A DNA stretch of 64,000 bases from Rufibacter tibetensis (lineage in GTDB: Bacteria > Bacteroidota > Bacteroidia > Cytophagales > Hymenobacteraceae): NCBI RefSeq assembly GCF_001310085.1, contig NZ_CP012643.1:465001-529000 (forward strand), read 5' to 3'. Position numbers and translations under genes: made by a program. The notes beneath the pieces are model-generated. The model saw nothing but the letters and a program-made list of their open reading frames with translations, did not search any database and was not told where the DNA came from. This document shows positions 9,481-19,000 of this stretch, piece by piece; position 1 is the first letter of the stretch, and every line of letters begins with the position of its first letter.

Positions 9481-9532
9481 TACAAAAGAGAAGGCCTCCC
9501 CTACTATGATAAGGGAGGCCTTCTCTTTTGTA
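9481..9532. terminator. Bidirectional terminator between clpX and lpxB
   Basis: Perfect 20-base inverted repeat (9481-9500 and 9513-9532) with a 12-base loop and A/T-rich outer ends on both strands. Confidence 0.92.
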
Positions 9533-9554
9533 ATCGTTTTTGTAAAATCAGCTA

Positions 9555-10706
9555 TTAAGCGCTTTTCAAAGATCTGGTAGCTTGAGGAGTTGTCTTACCA
9601 TCCCGTAAGTATTGAACCATTAACTTGGCGGCCGTCTCAGAAGTATTGAACTCCCCTATCAATTCTTTCACACGTTTGTATCCTTCTATTTGGGCTGAAC
9701 GTCCTGCAGGGTTCTGTAGAATGTTCTTTAATTCCCTTACCAAGTTCTGCGCGTTCATGTCACCCTGGATCAATTCTGGTACTACTTTTTTCCCAGCAAT
9801 AAGGTTTACTAAGGAGATATATGGCACTTTGATTACAGCGCGGCCAATCCAGTAGGAAATGACGCTCGTACGGTAGCAAACCACTTGTGGTACGCTGAAC
9901 ATGGCTGTTTCCAAAGTGGCAGTACCAGAGGTAACCAAAGCTGCCTCAGCGTTGGCTAAGATATCATAGGTCTGGTCATATACAATTTTGATGAACGGCT
10001 TTCGGTCAAAGTTAGCGTAGTACTCCTTGGAGAAGTTGCTTACCGCGGCAACTACAAACTGGTAGTCCTGAAAAGGAGGCAAAATACTGAGCATGATGTA
10101 GAGAATACTTTCTATCTCTTGCTGCCGGCTGCCAGGTAGTACCGCAATAATTGGCCGATCATCTAACCCGTTGTCTTTCCTGAAATTGGGATTATGCACG
10201 TGAGCGGCTACGGCGTCTGAGACTGGATTGCCCACATAGTCTGTCTTGTAATCAAATTTGTGGTAGAAGTCTTTCTCAAAAGGCATGATGACGAACATTC
10301 TGTCGACCAGCTTTTTGATGGTATGTACCCGGCCTTGGTTCCAGGCCCAGATTTTAGGGGAAATGTAATAGAAAACTTTAAGCCCGTGCTCCTTCGCGAA
10401 TTTGGCGATGCGCATGTTGAACCCTGCATAATCAACCAGAATCACTACATCGGGTTTGTATTGAAGCAAATCCTCCTGGCACTCCTTCAAAAACCGTTTG
10501 ATTTTGAACAGATTCTTGGCAGCTTCCAGAAAGCCCATGAAGGCCATTTCCTGATAATGCTTCACCAGTTCTGCCCCTGCCGCTTCCATCATGTCACCGC
10601 CCCAGCAGCGAACATGGGCCTCTGTATCCTGTTCATGCAATTGCTTGATCAGATTAGAGGCGTGCAGGTCTCCAGAGCGTTCTCCGGCAATTATGTAATA
10701 TTTCAT
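9555..10706 (-). CDS. lpxB: Lipid-A-disaccharide synthase
   Basis: Condenses UDP-2,3-diacylglucosamine with lipid X to give the lipid A disaccharide, a peripheral inner-membrane GT19 enzyme. At 383 residues it is full length. The start MKYYIIAGERSGDLHASNL contains the conserved GERSGD motif; FMGFLEA, YYISPKIWAWNQGR and VLPGSRQQEIE follow; the acceptor/nucleotide end has TSGTATLE and VCYRTS. It implies that this organism makes lipid A, consistent with hldD further on. It appears monocistronic, with a 157-base spacer to the next minus-strand gene. Confidence 0.97.
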   Translation of the reverse strand: MKYYIIAGERSGDLHASNLIKQLHEQDTEAHVRCWGGDMMEAAGAELVKHYQEMAFMGFLEAAKNLFKIKRFLKECQEDLLQYKPDVVILVDYAGFNMRIAKFAKEHGLKVFYYISPKIWAWNQGRVHTIKKLVDRMFVIMPFEKDFYHKFDYKTDYVGNPVSDAVAAHVHNPNFRKDNGLDDRPIIAVLPGSRQQEIESILYIMLSILPPFQDYQFVVAAVSNFSKEYYANFDRKPFIKIVYDQTYDILANAEAALVTSGTATLETAMFSVPQVVCYRTSVISYWIGRAVIKVPYISLVNLIAGKKVVPELIQGDMNAQNLVRELKNILQNPAGRSAQIEGYKRVKELIGEFNTSETAAKLMVQYLRDGKTTPQATRSLKSA

Positions 10707-10863
10707 TGAATGGGGTCTGATTGATAACAGGGCTATAACAATGAAAAGCCAATCTCAACCCTCTCCACACAAGCTTTGTGCCAGAACGTAATTAATCAAC
10801 CTATATTGTTTTATATAGATAATTTATCTAGCCTTGTCTTTCAACGTTAGGAGTTAACAGTTT

Positions 10864-11280
10864 CTACTCTCCAAAATATTCCACAAAGTTACGGGGAGTC
10901 TCATACAGCTTCAGGCTGTGCAATTGCGCGCCAGATATACGGGGAATGAGGGGGTTGAGGATGTTCCAGAATTCCATTACCAGGTTTTCAGTGCTGGCCA
11001 GTTTGCCTTCCATGAAAGCGACATCCATGTTCAGGTTCTTGTGGTCTACTTTCTTGATGATGTGCTCTCTTATAAGAGTGCTCAACTTCTTTAAATCAAT
11101 CACAAATCCTGTGTCAGGATCTGGCTTGCCCTTCACCGTTACAATCAGTTCATAGTTATGCCCGTGCCAGTTGGTGTTAGCGCAGGGACCAAAAACTTCT
11201 TTGTTTTTTGCCAGCGACCAATTGGGGTTATGCAGCTTGTGCGCCGCATTGAAATGCTCTAATCTGCTTACGTATACCAT
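10864..11280 (-). CDS. 6-pyruvoyl-tetrahydropterin synthase / QueD-family protein
   Basis: A 138-residue COG0720 enzyme acting on dihydroneopterin triphosphate. I start at the ATG at 11280, where the stop of the permease gene overlaps by one base (TAATG). Zinc ligands are H14, H39 and H41 (NWHGHNYEL), catalytic C33 and D79-H80, with spacings equal to those of animal 6-pyruvoyl-tetrahydropterin synthase (Cys, five residues, HGH). The typical QueD motif is Cys, three residues, HGH. It may therefore make tetrahydropterins rather than, or besides, queuosine precursor; no que genes are nearby. Conserved STENLVMEFW supplies the pterin-anchoring Glu. Membership is sure; substrate specificity is open. 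Confidence 0.9.
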   Translation of the reverse strand: MVYVSRLEHFNAAHKLHNPNWSLAKNKEVFGPCANTNWHGHNYELIVTVKGKPDPDTGFVIDLKKLSTLIREHIIKKVDHKNLNMDVAFMEGKLASTENLVMEFWNILNPLIPRISGAQLHSLKLYETPRNFVEYFGE

Positions 11281-12287
11281 TAACTGAATCGGTAGTTCTT
11301 TCTTCGCAGCAAATATACGAAGAAAGGTACACCAAAGAACGAAGTTACGATACCAACTGGCATACCGGCCGGCGGATAAATCCATCTGGAAATCAAATCA
11401 CAAACCACTAGGAACAACCCTCCTGCCAAGGCGCATGCAATCAGGTTGAGCCGGTTGGTAGTTCCCAGCAGGGCCCGCGTAAAGTGCGGTACCATGAGGC
11501 CCACAAACCCTACCGGTCCTGAGAACGCCACGGCAAATCCTGTCACCACAGAAACCGAGACCAGCATCACCCACCTTATTAATCTTACATCAACTCCAAG
11601 GGTCTCGGCTCGTTCAGCGCCTAGCAACAAGACACTTAAATGTCGCTGCAGAAAGAAAAACAGGATTAAACCCAAGGTCAACGTAACAGCCGGGTACCCC
11701 AACGTAGACCAATCTGCTTTCTCAAACCCTCCCATGCTCCAGAAAACGACCGATTTTAACTGGCTTTCAGAGTCTGACAGGAACATGAGTAAACTTACGA
11801 GCGCCGTCAACAAAGAACTTAAGGCTACTCCTACCAGTAACATCTGACTAGGAATCAACTGCCCTCTTCTTGAGCCAAGCACCACCACTACCAGCGTCAC
11901 AGCGAACGAACCTGCCAACGCAAAGAACGGCGGCAGGTACAATCCCATAAACGTAAGGTCTGCAAACAGGAAGAAACTGAGAGAGGCTCCTAATGATGCT
12001 CCGGAGGCAGTACCTAATAAATAAGGATCAGCCAAAGCATTGTTCACCAAGGCTTGCATGAGGTAACCAGAAAAAGCCAGGGAAGCACCTGTCAAAAAGG
12101 CCAATAGCAATCTGGGCAGACGTAGGTTTATAATGCTGAAATGGGTGGGGTCAGTAGAATCATAGGAAAAGAGTGCCTCCATGATGGTGGTGTAGGAAGT
12201 AGAAATGCTGCCCACCTTCAGGCCCAGAAAGAAACCCAAAGCAGACAAGAGCAGCAAGCACACCACTAATAGGAAAGCTTTTCTCAC
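11280..12287 (-). CDS. FecCD/BtuC-family ABC transporter permease
   Basis: A 335-residue inner-membrane permease of the vitamin B12/iron-siderophore import family, with about ten hydrophobic segments and the family loop near FSGPVGFVGLMVPH, which contacts the ATPase. The start is a GTG at 12287, overlapping the binding-protein stop by four bases (GTGA). The neighbour upstream is the matching binding protein; no ATPase gene is found in this window, so a BtuD-like subunit must be supplied from elsewhere. Substrate (cobalamin, heme or siderophore) cannot be read from sequence. Confidence 0.93.
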   Translation of the reverse strand: MRKAFLLVVCLLLLSALGFFLGLKVGSISTSYTTIMEALFSYDSTDPTHFSIINLRLPRLLLAFLTGASLAFSGYLMQALVNNALADPYLLGTASGASLGASLSFFLFADLTFMGLYLPPFFALAGSFAVTLVVVVLGSRRGQLIPSQMLLVGVALSSLLTALVSLLMFLSDSESQLKSVVFWSMGGFEKADWSTLGYPAVTLTLGLILFFFLQRHLSVLLLGAERAETLGVDVRLIRWVMLVSVSVVTGFAVAFSGPVGFVGLMVPHFTRALLGTTNRLNLIACALAGGLFLVVCDLISRWIYPPAGMPVGIVTSFFGVPFFVYLLRRKNYRFS

Positions 12288-13222
12288 CTTAAAACTGCTT
12301 TAAGTTCAGCAATGCCTTCTACTACTCGCGGGCTGGGCCTGGACATCAGGTCATCTGTTACTTCATAAATTCGTTTTTGTTTGTAGGCTTTAATGCGGCG
12401 CAGTTCTGGATAAAGGGAGAAAAACGTCTTTTCCATCTGCTCAAAGCTTCCTCCTATGATTACCTCAGGATCCATTTTTAAAATATACTCCCTGGTAAGC
12501 GCCGGGTATGGTTGGGCGAAGATCTCAGTTAGGGCATTCTTTCCGCCAGCGTACCGGAGTTTATCTGTGAACAAGGTGTTGCGACCATACACATAAATTG
12601 GGTCTTTCCAGGTAATAGCCAGCACTGTGGGTCTGGCGGCTCGGGCAGTATCCGTGGCCAGTTGGTTTATAATTCTTTGTAAGGAATCAGCTACGGCATT
12701 GGCTTTTTCTTCCCGCTGCAGCAACTGGCCAAGAGTTCTGATGCCACGCAAAATGTCAGTTACGCTGTCATAGGCTTGGAAATAAATTGGAATACCTAGT
12801 TTCTGAACCTGAGCCGCTACTTCCAGGGAGATGATGCCGTCTGTCGCGAAGACTACATCAGGCTTCAGAGAAAGCAGGCGTTCGTAATCCATGGGGTAGT
12901 TGTTGACCACCGGCTTGGTAAGTGCGGCCGCCGGATAGTCGCAGTTCTGGGTACGGCCCACTATAGAGGCGGTATCTGCCACGGCAAAAAGCATTTCGGT
13001 CATGGAAGGTGCCAAGGCCAGAACACGGCGAGGCTGTTTAGGCAACGTTACTTTGCGGCCAAGGTCATCAGTAACGGTATGCACTCCAGATGAAGTTGTA
13101 ACAGCAGGTTTCTTGGGTTCACATGCCCAAAAAATTAAAAGGCAGAAAAGCCCAATTGATAACTTACTCCGCCACTGTAAAGACGCAAAGACAGAAGATC
13201 TCACTACTCGTTTGTTTTTCAT
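12284..13222 (-). CDS. BtuF/FecB-family ABC substrate-binding lipoprotein
   Basis: A 312-residue periplasmic binding protein. The N-terminus has a basic stretch, a hydrophobic helix and Cys34 in FWACEP, a plausible Bacteroidota lipobox. The mature part has the class III two-lobe pattern: VTDDLGRKVTLP, RVLALAPSMTEMLFAV, the first-lobe end LLSLKPDVVFA, and the second lobe with AGGKNAL and DPEVIIGG. The layout resembles BtuF. It is the first gene of the operon with the permease and the PTPS-like enzyme. A TATCTTTG -7 box lies just upstream. No cobalamin riboswitch is visible before it. Confidence 0.92.
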   Translation of the reverse strand: MKNKRVVRSSVFASLQWRSKLSIGLFCLLIFWACEPKKPAVTTSSGVHTVTDDLGRKVTLPKQPRRVLALAPSMTEMLFAVADTASIVGRTQNCDYPAAALTKPVVNNYPMDYERLLSLKPDVVFATDGIISLEVAAQVQKLGIPIYFQAYDSVTDILRGIRTLGQLLQREEKANAVADSLQRIINQLATDTARAARPTVLAITWKDPIYVYGRNTLFTDKLRYAGGKNALTEIFAQPYPALTREYILKMDPEVIIGGSFEQMEKTFFSLYPELRRIKAYKQKRIYEVTDDLMSRPSPRVVEGIAELKAVLR

Positions 13223-13233
13223 AAAAGTAGTGC

Positions 13234-13241
13234 CAAAGATA
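13234..13241 (-). promoter_or_regulatory. Probable -7 box of the ABC binding protein operon
   Basis: Reads TATCTTTG on the minus strand, 11 bases from the ATG at 13222. A CAAA complement of TTTG sits only 16 bases further, so the -33 assignment is unsure. Confidence 0.4.
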
Positions 13242-13446
13242 CAGCATTTGCTTTAAGCAAAAATTCAGGTATTGTGTCCAGTTCCATTGGTTTGGGTGCT
13301 TCTTTTCAAGAATCAACCTGAAAGCAGCAGCAAGGCCCTACTTAAAATGATGTTGATTTAAGCTGCTTTTTCTAAAATCAGCCCCTAAACAAGTTCCTCT
13401 TCAAAGCAAGCATCCCCATCGGCAAGCCGACAGTTTAAAACTTTCG

Positions 13447-13454
13447 TACCTTTG
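13447..13454 (+). promoter_or_regulatory. Probable -7 box of hldD
   Basis: TACCTTTG matches TAnnTTTG and lies 34 bases before the hldD ATG. No clear -33 box. Confidence 0.5.
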
Positions 13455-13488
13455 GGTAGCTTTACACAGACCTTTAACCCCAGATTCT

Positions 13489-14454
13489 ATGATAGTAGTC
13501 ACCGGAGCAGCCGGTTTTATTGCCAGTTGCCTTGTTTCCCGTCTCAATGCCGCTAATTTCAATGACATAGTGGTGGTTGACAATTTTTCTGTGGCGAAAA
13601 AACTGCCTAATGTAGAGGGCAAGAGAATCAAGGAGTTTGTAGACCGTAATGATTTCTTCACCTGGCTGGACAAGAATTACGAGGAAGTGGAATTCATTTT
13701 TCACTTAGGTGCCCGCACCGACACGACCGAAACTAACCTGGAAGTTCTGAACCTCCTTAACTTGGACTACTCTAAAAAAGTATGGAACGCCTGCTGCGAA
13801 TACCAGATTCCGTTGGTGTACGCTTCCTCGGCAGCCACGTATGGCTCCGGTACGTTAGGGTATGACGATGACGAATCATTGATTCACTTGTTGCGCCCTC
13901 TCAATGCCTACGGCGAATCTAAAAACGATTTTGATATCTGGGCGCTGGAGCAAACCGCCAAACCTTTCTTCTGGGTAGGGCTTAAATTCTTTAACGTGTA
14001 TGGGCCTAATGAATACCACAAAGGCAGAATGGCCTCAGTGGTGATGCATGCCTTCAACTCTATCAAAGAAACTGGTCGGTTAACCTTGTTCCGCTCCCAT
14101 AACCCAGACTACGAAGACGGCAAGCAGATGCGCGATTTTGTATATGTGAAAGACGTGGTAGACGTAATGTACTGGCTCATGCACCACCGCAAGAACTCGG
14201 GCATTTACAACCTGGGCAGCGGCGAGGCTCGCACGTTCTTAGATCTGGCTTTTAACACCTTCACCGCTATGGGCGCAGATATCAACATTGATTTCAAAGA
14301 CACCCCAGAAGATATTAGGGATAAATATCAATACTACACCCAAGCCAATATGGCTAAGCTCAGGGGAATTGGGTATGAAAAGCCGTTTCACTCGTTAGAG
14401 CAGGGAATCCAGGATTACGTGCAGAATTACCTGATGTCCGGAAGTTATTATTAA
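13489..14454 (+). CDS. hldD: ADP-glyceromanno-heptose 6-epimerase
   Basis: Converts ADP-D-glycero-manno-heptose to the L-glycero form used in lipopolysaccharide core, in the cytosol. At 321 residues it is full length. It is an extended short-chain dehydrogenase with an N-terminal Rossmann fold; the nucleotide loop reads GAAGFIA rather than the usual GxxGxxG. Catalytic SSAATYG and YGESK (YxxxK) are intact, and the HldD-typical FKFFNVYGPNEYHKGRMASV region is recognisable as KFFNVYGPNEYHKG. A strong terminator follows. The other heptose genes are not in the window. Confidence 0.94.
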   Translation: MIVVTGAAGFIASCLVSRLNAANFNDIVVVDNFSVAKKLPNVEGKRIKEFVDRNDFFTWLDKNYEEVEFIFHLGARTDTTETNLEVLNLLNLDYSKKVWNACCEYQIPLVYASSAATYGSGTLGYDDDESLIHLLRPLNAYGESKNDFDIWALEQTAKPFFWVGLKFFNVYGPNEYHKGRMASVVMHAFNSIKETGRLTLFRSHNPDYEDGKQMRDFVYVKDVVDVMYWLMHHRKNSGIYNLGSGEARTFLDLAFNTFTAMGADINIDFKDTPEDIRDKYQYYTQANMAKLRGIGYEKPFHSLEQGIQDYVQNYLMSGSYY

Positions 14455-14457
14455 TAG

Positions 14458-14498
14458 AAAAGCAAAAGAGCAGATGTCAGGTCTGCTCTTTTGCTTTT
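14458..14498 (+). terminator. Terminator after hldD
   Basis: Perfect 17-base inverted repeat (14458-14474 and 14482-14498) ending in a T run. Confidence 0.9.
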
Positions 14499-14639
14499 AA
14501 GCAGATTTCTAAAAATGTCCTTCTAAACTTGAACACCTTTTATTAGTTTGAAGCTTAGCCAACAAACTAATACCCTACTTTCGTATTAATACCAATAGTT
14601 TTGAATTAACCCTCAATCTGTATAAGCTCCAGAACTCCT

Positions 14640-15485
14640 ATGGCCTACTCCATCGTAGAAAGCGACATGAGTGCAGACCCTTCATCTGATTCTTTGGCAA
14701 TGCCCAATGACTTACGAGTTGAATCCTGGGAAGAACTGCAGCGAGAGCTTTTCCGTGATTCCTGGGATGACAAATTAAACCGTTACCGATCTCCGTATGT
14801 GTTCAGAGGATTATGGAACAAAGGATATAACCTTAAAACCAGCCTAATGCGCATTGGCGGAGACTACCCTAAACTGGAACCCCACCTGCTCCGCAATTTC
14901 AGGAAGTACTCAAGAGGTAACATGGAAGTGGGTGAGTCTTTCTGGAACTGGTTAGCAGTAGCCCAGCACCACGGCCTGCCTACTCGCTTAATGGACTGGA
15001 CCTACTCCCCATACGTAGCCCTGCATTTTGCCACCTCAGACCTCAATAACTTCCATGAAGATGGGGTGATTTGGTGCGTCAACTATGTCAAATCAACAGA
15101 CTATTTACCAGAAAAACTGCAGGAAGCTATTCGGAAGGAAGGGTCTAACGTGTTCACCCCTGAGGTTTTAGAACCCATTGCTACTTCCCTCAACAGTTTG
15201 AGCGAATTCCAGGAAAAGCCCTTTGTGCTGTTCATGGAGCCTCCCTCCTTGGATGAACGCATTGTGCACCAGTACGCCTTGTTTTCCATGATGTCCTCCC
15301 CAGACGCTATGCTCTGCGATTGGCTGTTAGAACATCCGGAACTTTATTATCGACTTATCATTCCGGCCAAACTGAAGTGGGAAATCAGGGATAAACTAGA
15401 CCAAGCCAATATCACCGAGCGGGTGCTCTTCCCTGGGCTTAGCGGCATCAGTGCCTGGCTCAGACGGCATTATACCACTACTTAA
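14640..15485 (+). CDS. FRG-domain protein, function unknown
   Basis: A 281-residue protein with the FRG domain named for its Phe-Arg-Gly motif: VFRGLW at 54-59, then AQHHGLPTRLMDWTYSP at 108-124, and a later RIVHQYALFSMMS. This domain is found alone or in proteins linked to phage, toxin and ADP-ribosyl-like contexts, but its activity is not well established. There is no signal peptide or membrane helix, so it should be cytosolic. Alternative starts are Met10 and Met21. The surroundings are housekeeping genes and not a recognisable defence or prophage region. I do not assign a function. Confidence 0.85.
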   Translation: MAYSIVESDMSADPSSDSLAMPNDLRVESWEELQRELFRDSWDDKLNRYRSPYVFRGLWNKGYNLKTSLMRIGGDYPKLEPHLLRNFRKYSRGNMEVGESFWNWLAVAQHHGLPTRLMDWTYSPYVALHFATSDLNNFHEDGVIWCVNYVKSTDYLPEKLQEAIRKEGSNVFTPEVLEPIATSLNSLSEFQEKPFVLFMEPPSLDERIVHQYALFSMMSSPDAMLCDWLLEHPELYYRLIIPAKLKWEIRDKLDQANITERVLFPGLSGISAWLRRHYTTT

Positions 15486-15591
15486 TAAAAACTTAAGAAA
15501 TAGGAATTTGAATGGTGAGCCTATCGTTTAACCCTCGGCCGAAAGGGTTATCTTTTCTATGCTCCCTTTCCCCTCCTTTATATACCAAGCT

Positions 15592-15840
15592 ATGTGTGAC
15601 AACTTCAAACCGAAACCGGTCATCGTTTTTTCTGGCAACACCATGGAGGCGAATGTGGTGAAAAGCATGCTGGAAAACGCCAGTATCCAGGCTTTTCTGA
15701 AAGATGAGCATATTGGTTCTATTGCTCCCTGGCAAGTGTCTGCCGGTGGAGGCGGCGCCGTAAAGGTGATTGTCTCTTCTTTAGACCAACAGGAAGCCGA
15801 GGAAATAATTGCCCGCTACGAAAGAAACGAAGATCAGTAG
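15592..15840 (+). CDS. DUF2007 family small protein
   Basis: An 82-residue protein from the ATG at 15592 (93 if the ATG at 15559 is used; the extra MLPFPSFIYQA is unconserved-looking). It has the DUF2007 pattern: VIVFSGNTMEANVVKSMLE, ASIQAFLKDEHIG, then VKVIVSSLDQQEAEEII. The family is called a putative signal-transducing protein on weak grounds; no reaction is known. It follows the FRG gene by about 100 bases on the same strand and may share its transcript. Confidence 0.75.
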   Translation: MCDNFKPKPVIVFSGNTMEANVVKSMLENASIQAFLKDEHIGSIAPWQVSAGGGGAVKVIVSSLDQQEAEEIIARYERNEDQ

Positions 15841-16079
15841 TCTTTGTAGACCAAGGAATCCCTCCTCCCCTTTTCAACCTGTTTTCTAATAAAGGGCTCA
15901 AACCAAATTAAAGCATTCCATTTCCCTTCTTTCCTGAACAGCTGCATTTAGATAGGCCTTTCTAGCTTGCCCACAAGATCCTTCCAGGATGACAAGTGAG
16001 AGAGAAAAATATGCAAGGAGGTAAAAGGTGACTATGCAGCTAAAAAGACAGTTAAAGAAAACCAATTCCTTATTCCTAA
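15841..16079. other. Spacer between convergent genes
   Basis: No gene seen. A motif ACAAGATCCTTCCAGGATGA at 15974-15993 is a partial palindrome that resembles dispersed repeats seen in related genomes; no second copy was noticed here. No convincing terminator was found. Confidence 0.3.
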
Positions 16080-19000
16080 TTAAAACAGCACCGATACCTG
16101 CATACGGCCGGTGTGGATGGTTCTGATACCTTGCGGTTTTCGGCCGTCATAGTCTAAGGTGATGTTGAGGCCGCTACTTAGGCGCTGTTGCACCGCCAGG
16201 TTCCAGGTGAGGTTGTTGCCTGCCCGAAAACCATTGAGCATTTCAAACGCCACCGGCGATGTCTCCAGACCAGAATATTTGATGTTAATGTACTTTACAA
16301 CACCGGTGATTGTGCGTTTTCCTACCTGGCTTACCCGTGCTTCTGAGCCAAATTCATGAAACCGGGCCTTTTCCTGGCTTCCCTGTTCATTTTCTTTGTG
16401 CATCCATTGGTACGTGCCGGTAAACCGAATGGTAGGATTGGGTTGGTACGACAACTCCGGCATGGCCTCCCAGGAACGGATCAAGAAGTTTTTTGTGGTT
16501 AGGTAATTAGAGGCACTCTCCCGTTTGGACCTGGTTACATTTAAACGGCTCGAAAACACCTCAGTCAAGTTCACCCGCACCAGTACCTGCTGGCTCGCAT
16601 TGTTCCGTACATCTGTGCCGTTGGTGAGAAGCGTTTTCTGTAAGCCTTGCTGCACCGTCCACTCTACACCGTACTTAGGGTTGCTGCGGTTGAAGTACAA
16701 TGTATTCCGGTAAGACCGGGTAAGCGAAAGCAAGGTAGAATCTTCAAAGTTCAAGCTAAACGGATTGAAGCGGCTGCGCAAATCAGCATCGGTGGTCCGT
16801 TTGTCTAAGGTCACAAAAGACAACGCTGAGAATTTAGATAGAATCCGCTTCCAGCGGGTGTCTGCGTTCTGCCACTCTCGGGGCAAGCTGCTGTTCAGGC
16901 GGTACGTGAAATTGTTGGTGAAGGCAATGACATACTCATCTGTAGGAATGAACAGCCTCACAAAGTTACGTCTATACGGCGGGTCTGAAGGCTGTGACTC
17001 AAAGAACTCATTTAAGTCCTGCCGCCCATCCTGGTTCAAATCTTCAAAGAAATGGGTTCCCTGCCCCGGGATAGTTTCCACGAATAAATATTCCCGCTTC
17101 AATTCACGACCAGTGCCAATGGCATACGACAGTTCAGAGCGAAGGTGCCGGTTAAGGAAATCACCGGTCCAGTCTATTTTGGATAGAACGGTGGTTTCCG
17201 TTAAGCTGTCCCGCGCCTGTAAATTACGGAGCGTGATCAAGGCCGAAAGTTGCTGGTTTTTCTTGATGACCGTGGTGGTGCTAAAGTTGAAAGTATTGGC
17301 TACCTGTTTATTGCCCAATTCTCCGTTTTCAGGCCTAAAATCAACCCGGCGGCTGTACTCTGCCCGGTACTTGAAACTGGCAGTATCACGGCTTTCTATG
17401 TAAAAAAGGTGGTCATCAAAATAGTTAGCCGAGCCAAGTAAGGCTTCGTTTAGTTTTGAAGTAACACGGTTTTTGTCAAAGCGGTAAGTGTAACCGGGAG
17501 TGAAGAAACGCGTGGGATACTGCAGGTTTACTTCACCCCTAACCCAGTCAGACGTGCTTTCAGTTTGTTCATTCTTAAGCAGGAACAGGTTTGTGCGAAG
17601 TTCTAAGCCTTTTACTTTCTGGGCCATTTCCAGGAAGTGCTGGGTACCATCTACTTCGGTGGGTCTGAACCTCCGGCTGATGCGGTAATTGATAAAATGA
17701 AGTGCGTCCTTTACTCCGCCTAGCGCAAACGTGAAAATATGGTCTTCAATCCTGGACTGCCGAGCCAAGGTGGTATTGGTTGGGCTGCTCCAGTCCCGGT
17801 CAAACTCCACATCGCGGTACCTGTCTATGGGTACAAAGTTGGGGTCTGTGTACTCATACGTCATAGCACTACGCAATTTGTAGTCGCCTAGGAATTTGAT
17901 ATTCCGGTCATTTAGTTGGTACCCAACCCGTATGGCTTTACCCTGGTCATCCCCTAAATCCAGGTTAGAATAACGGTTGAGGTCGTTTTTGGAGCCCGCT
18001 ACTTCCAGGAAAACATTGCTCTTCTCATCCAGAGACCACATTCCGCCCAAAGTCATCATCTGTTTCTGGATAGGCGTGGTAAGAATGCGCAGAGGTTCAT
18101 ACCGTCCCTGCGGCACCCCGTTCACCGGCTCCACCCACTGAAACACACGCCCGTTCACGGTGTTGTTCTGCAACACGTAATTCCCGCCAGTAGACACCTC
18201 AGTGAAACTTACGGCATAATAGGCTTGGGTAGAATCTGTAGAATACTCGTAGATGGTGTAGGCACCGCTGGCGGTGACAGTGTCCTTTTTGAGGTACAGT
18301 ACCTGATTTCGGTCAAATCGCACAGAGTCTCCGCTAGGGGTGGCTGCCAAATCCAGCCGGTCGCCAATCTGGCTCAGCAGGCGTTTCTCATTCGTGCTCA
18401 GGTTTAGCAGGACTGTGCTGTTGGGGTTATCAGCCTCATTGTAGAAGTTGCCGTAAACGTTGAACTTGCCCATTTTCTGATAATGACTGGCGTGCACCAC
18501 GCTTCGGGTGTAGTTCAGGTCTGAATATTCAAAATCAACCCTGATCCGGGAGTTTCTGGTGATGACCCATTTGGGAGTGAAGGTGATCTCGGCTTGGTTG
18601 TAGTCAATGACATAATCATAGTCAAAGCCGCGCTGCAACAGTTTTCCGTCTAAGTACACCCGCTCTGAGTTGGCCAGTACAATAATAAACCGCTCGCCGT
18701 TGGGGCCACGCAACCGGTATGGCCCCTGCACACTTTCAATGGGCGTGATATTTTCAGACGCGAACTTTCCCTTCGCTACAGAAGCAGCTACTGAGGTCGC
18801 ACTTTCCCAGCCCGGTTTCCCGCGGTTTACTTCCAGCGCCCCGCCCTGCACGTTTTTGTAAAACCGCAAAAAATGAGAGACTGGCCGGTTACGCAGCACC
18901 ACATCTCCCCCGGTCAAGGTCCAAAGCCTGTGCTGCAGGGTAATAAACACCCGATCAAATTCCTGCAGTTGCTGCGTGTTGCCCTCGGGCTGGAAAGGAA

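Noticed and set aside
13223..13488. Cobalamin riboswitch before the BtuF-like gene
   Set aside because: No B12-box-like sequence or matching fold is visible; only a -7 promoter box is seen.
15559..15591. Extended start of the DUF2007 protein
   Set aside because: The extra 11 residues do not fit the family start; the ATG at 15592 is preferred, though not proven.
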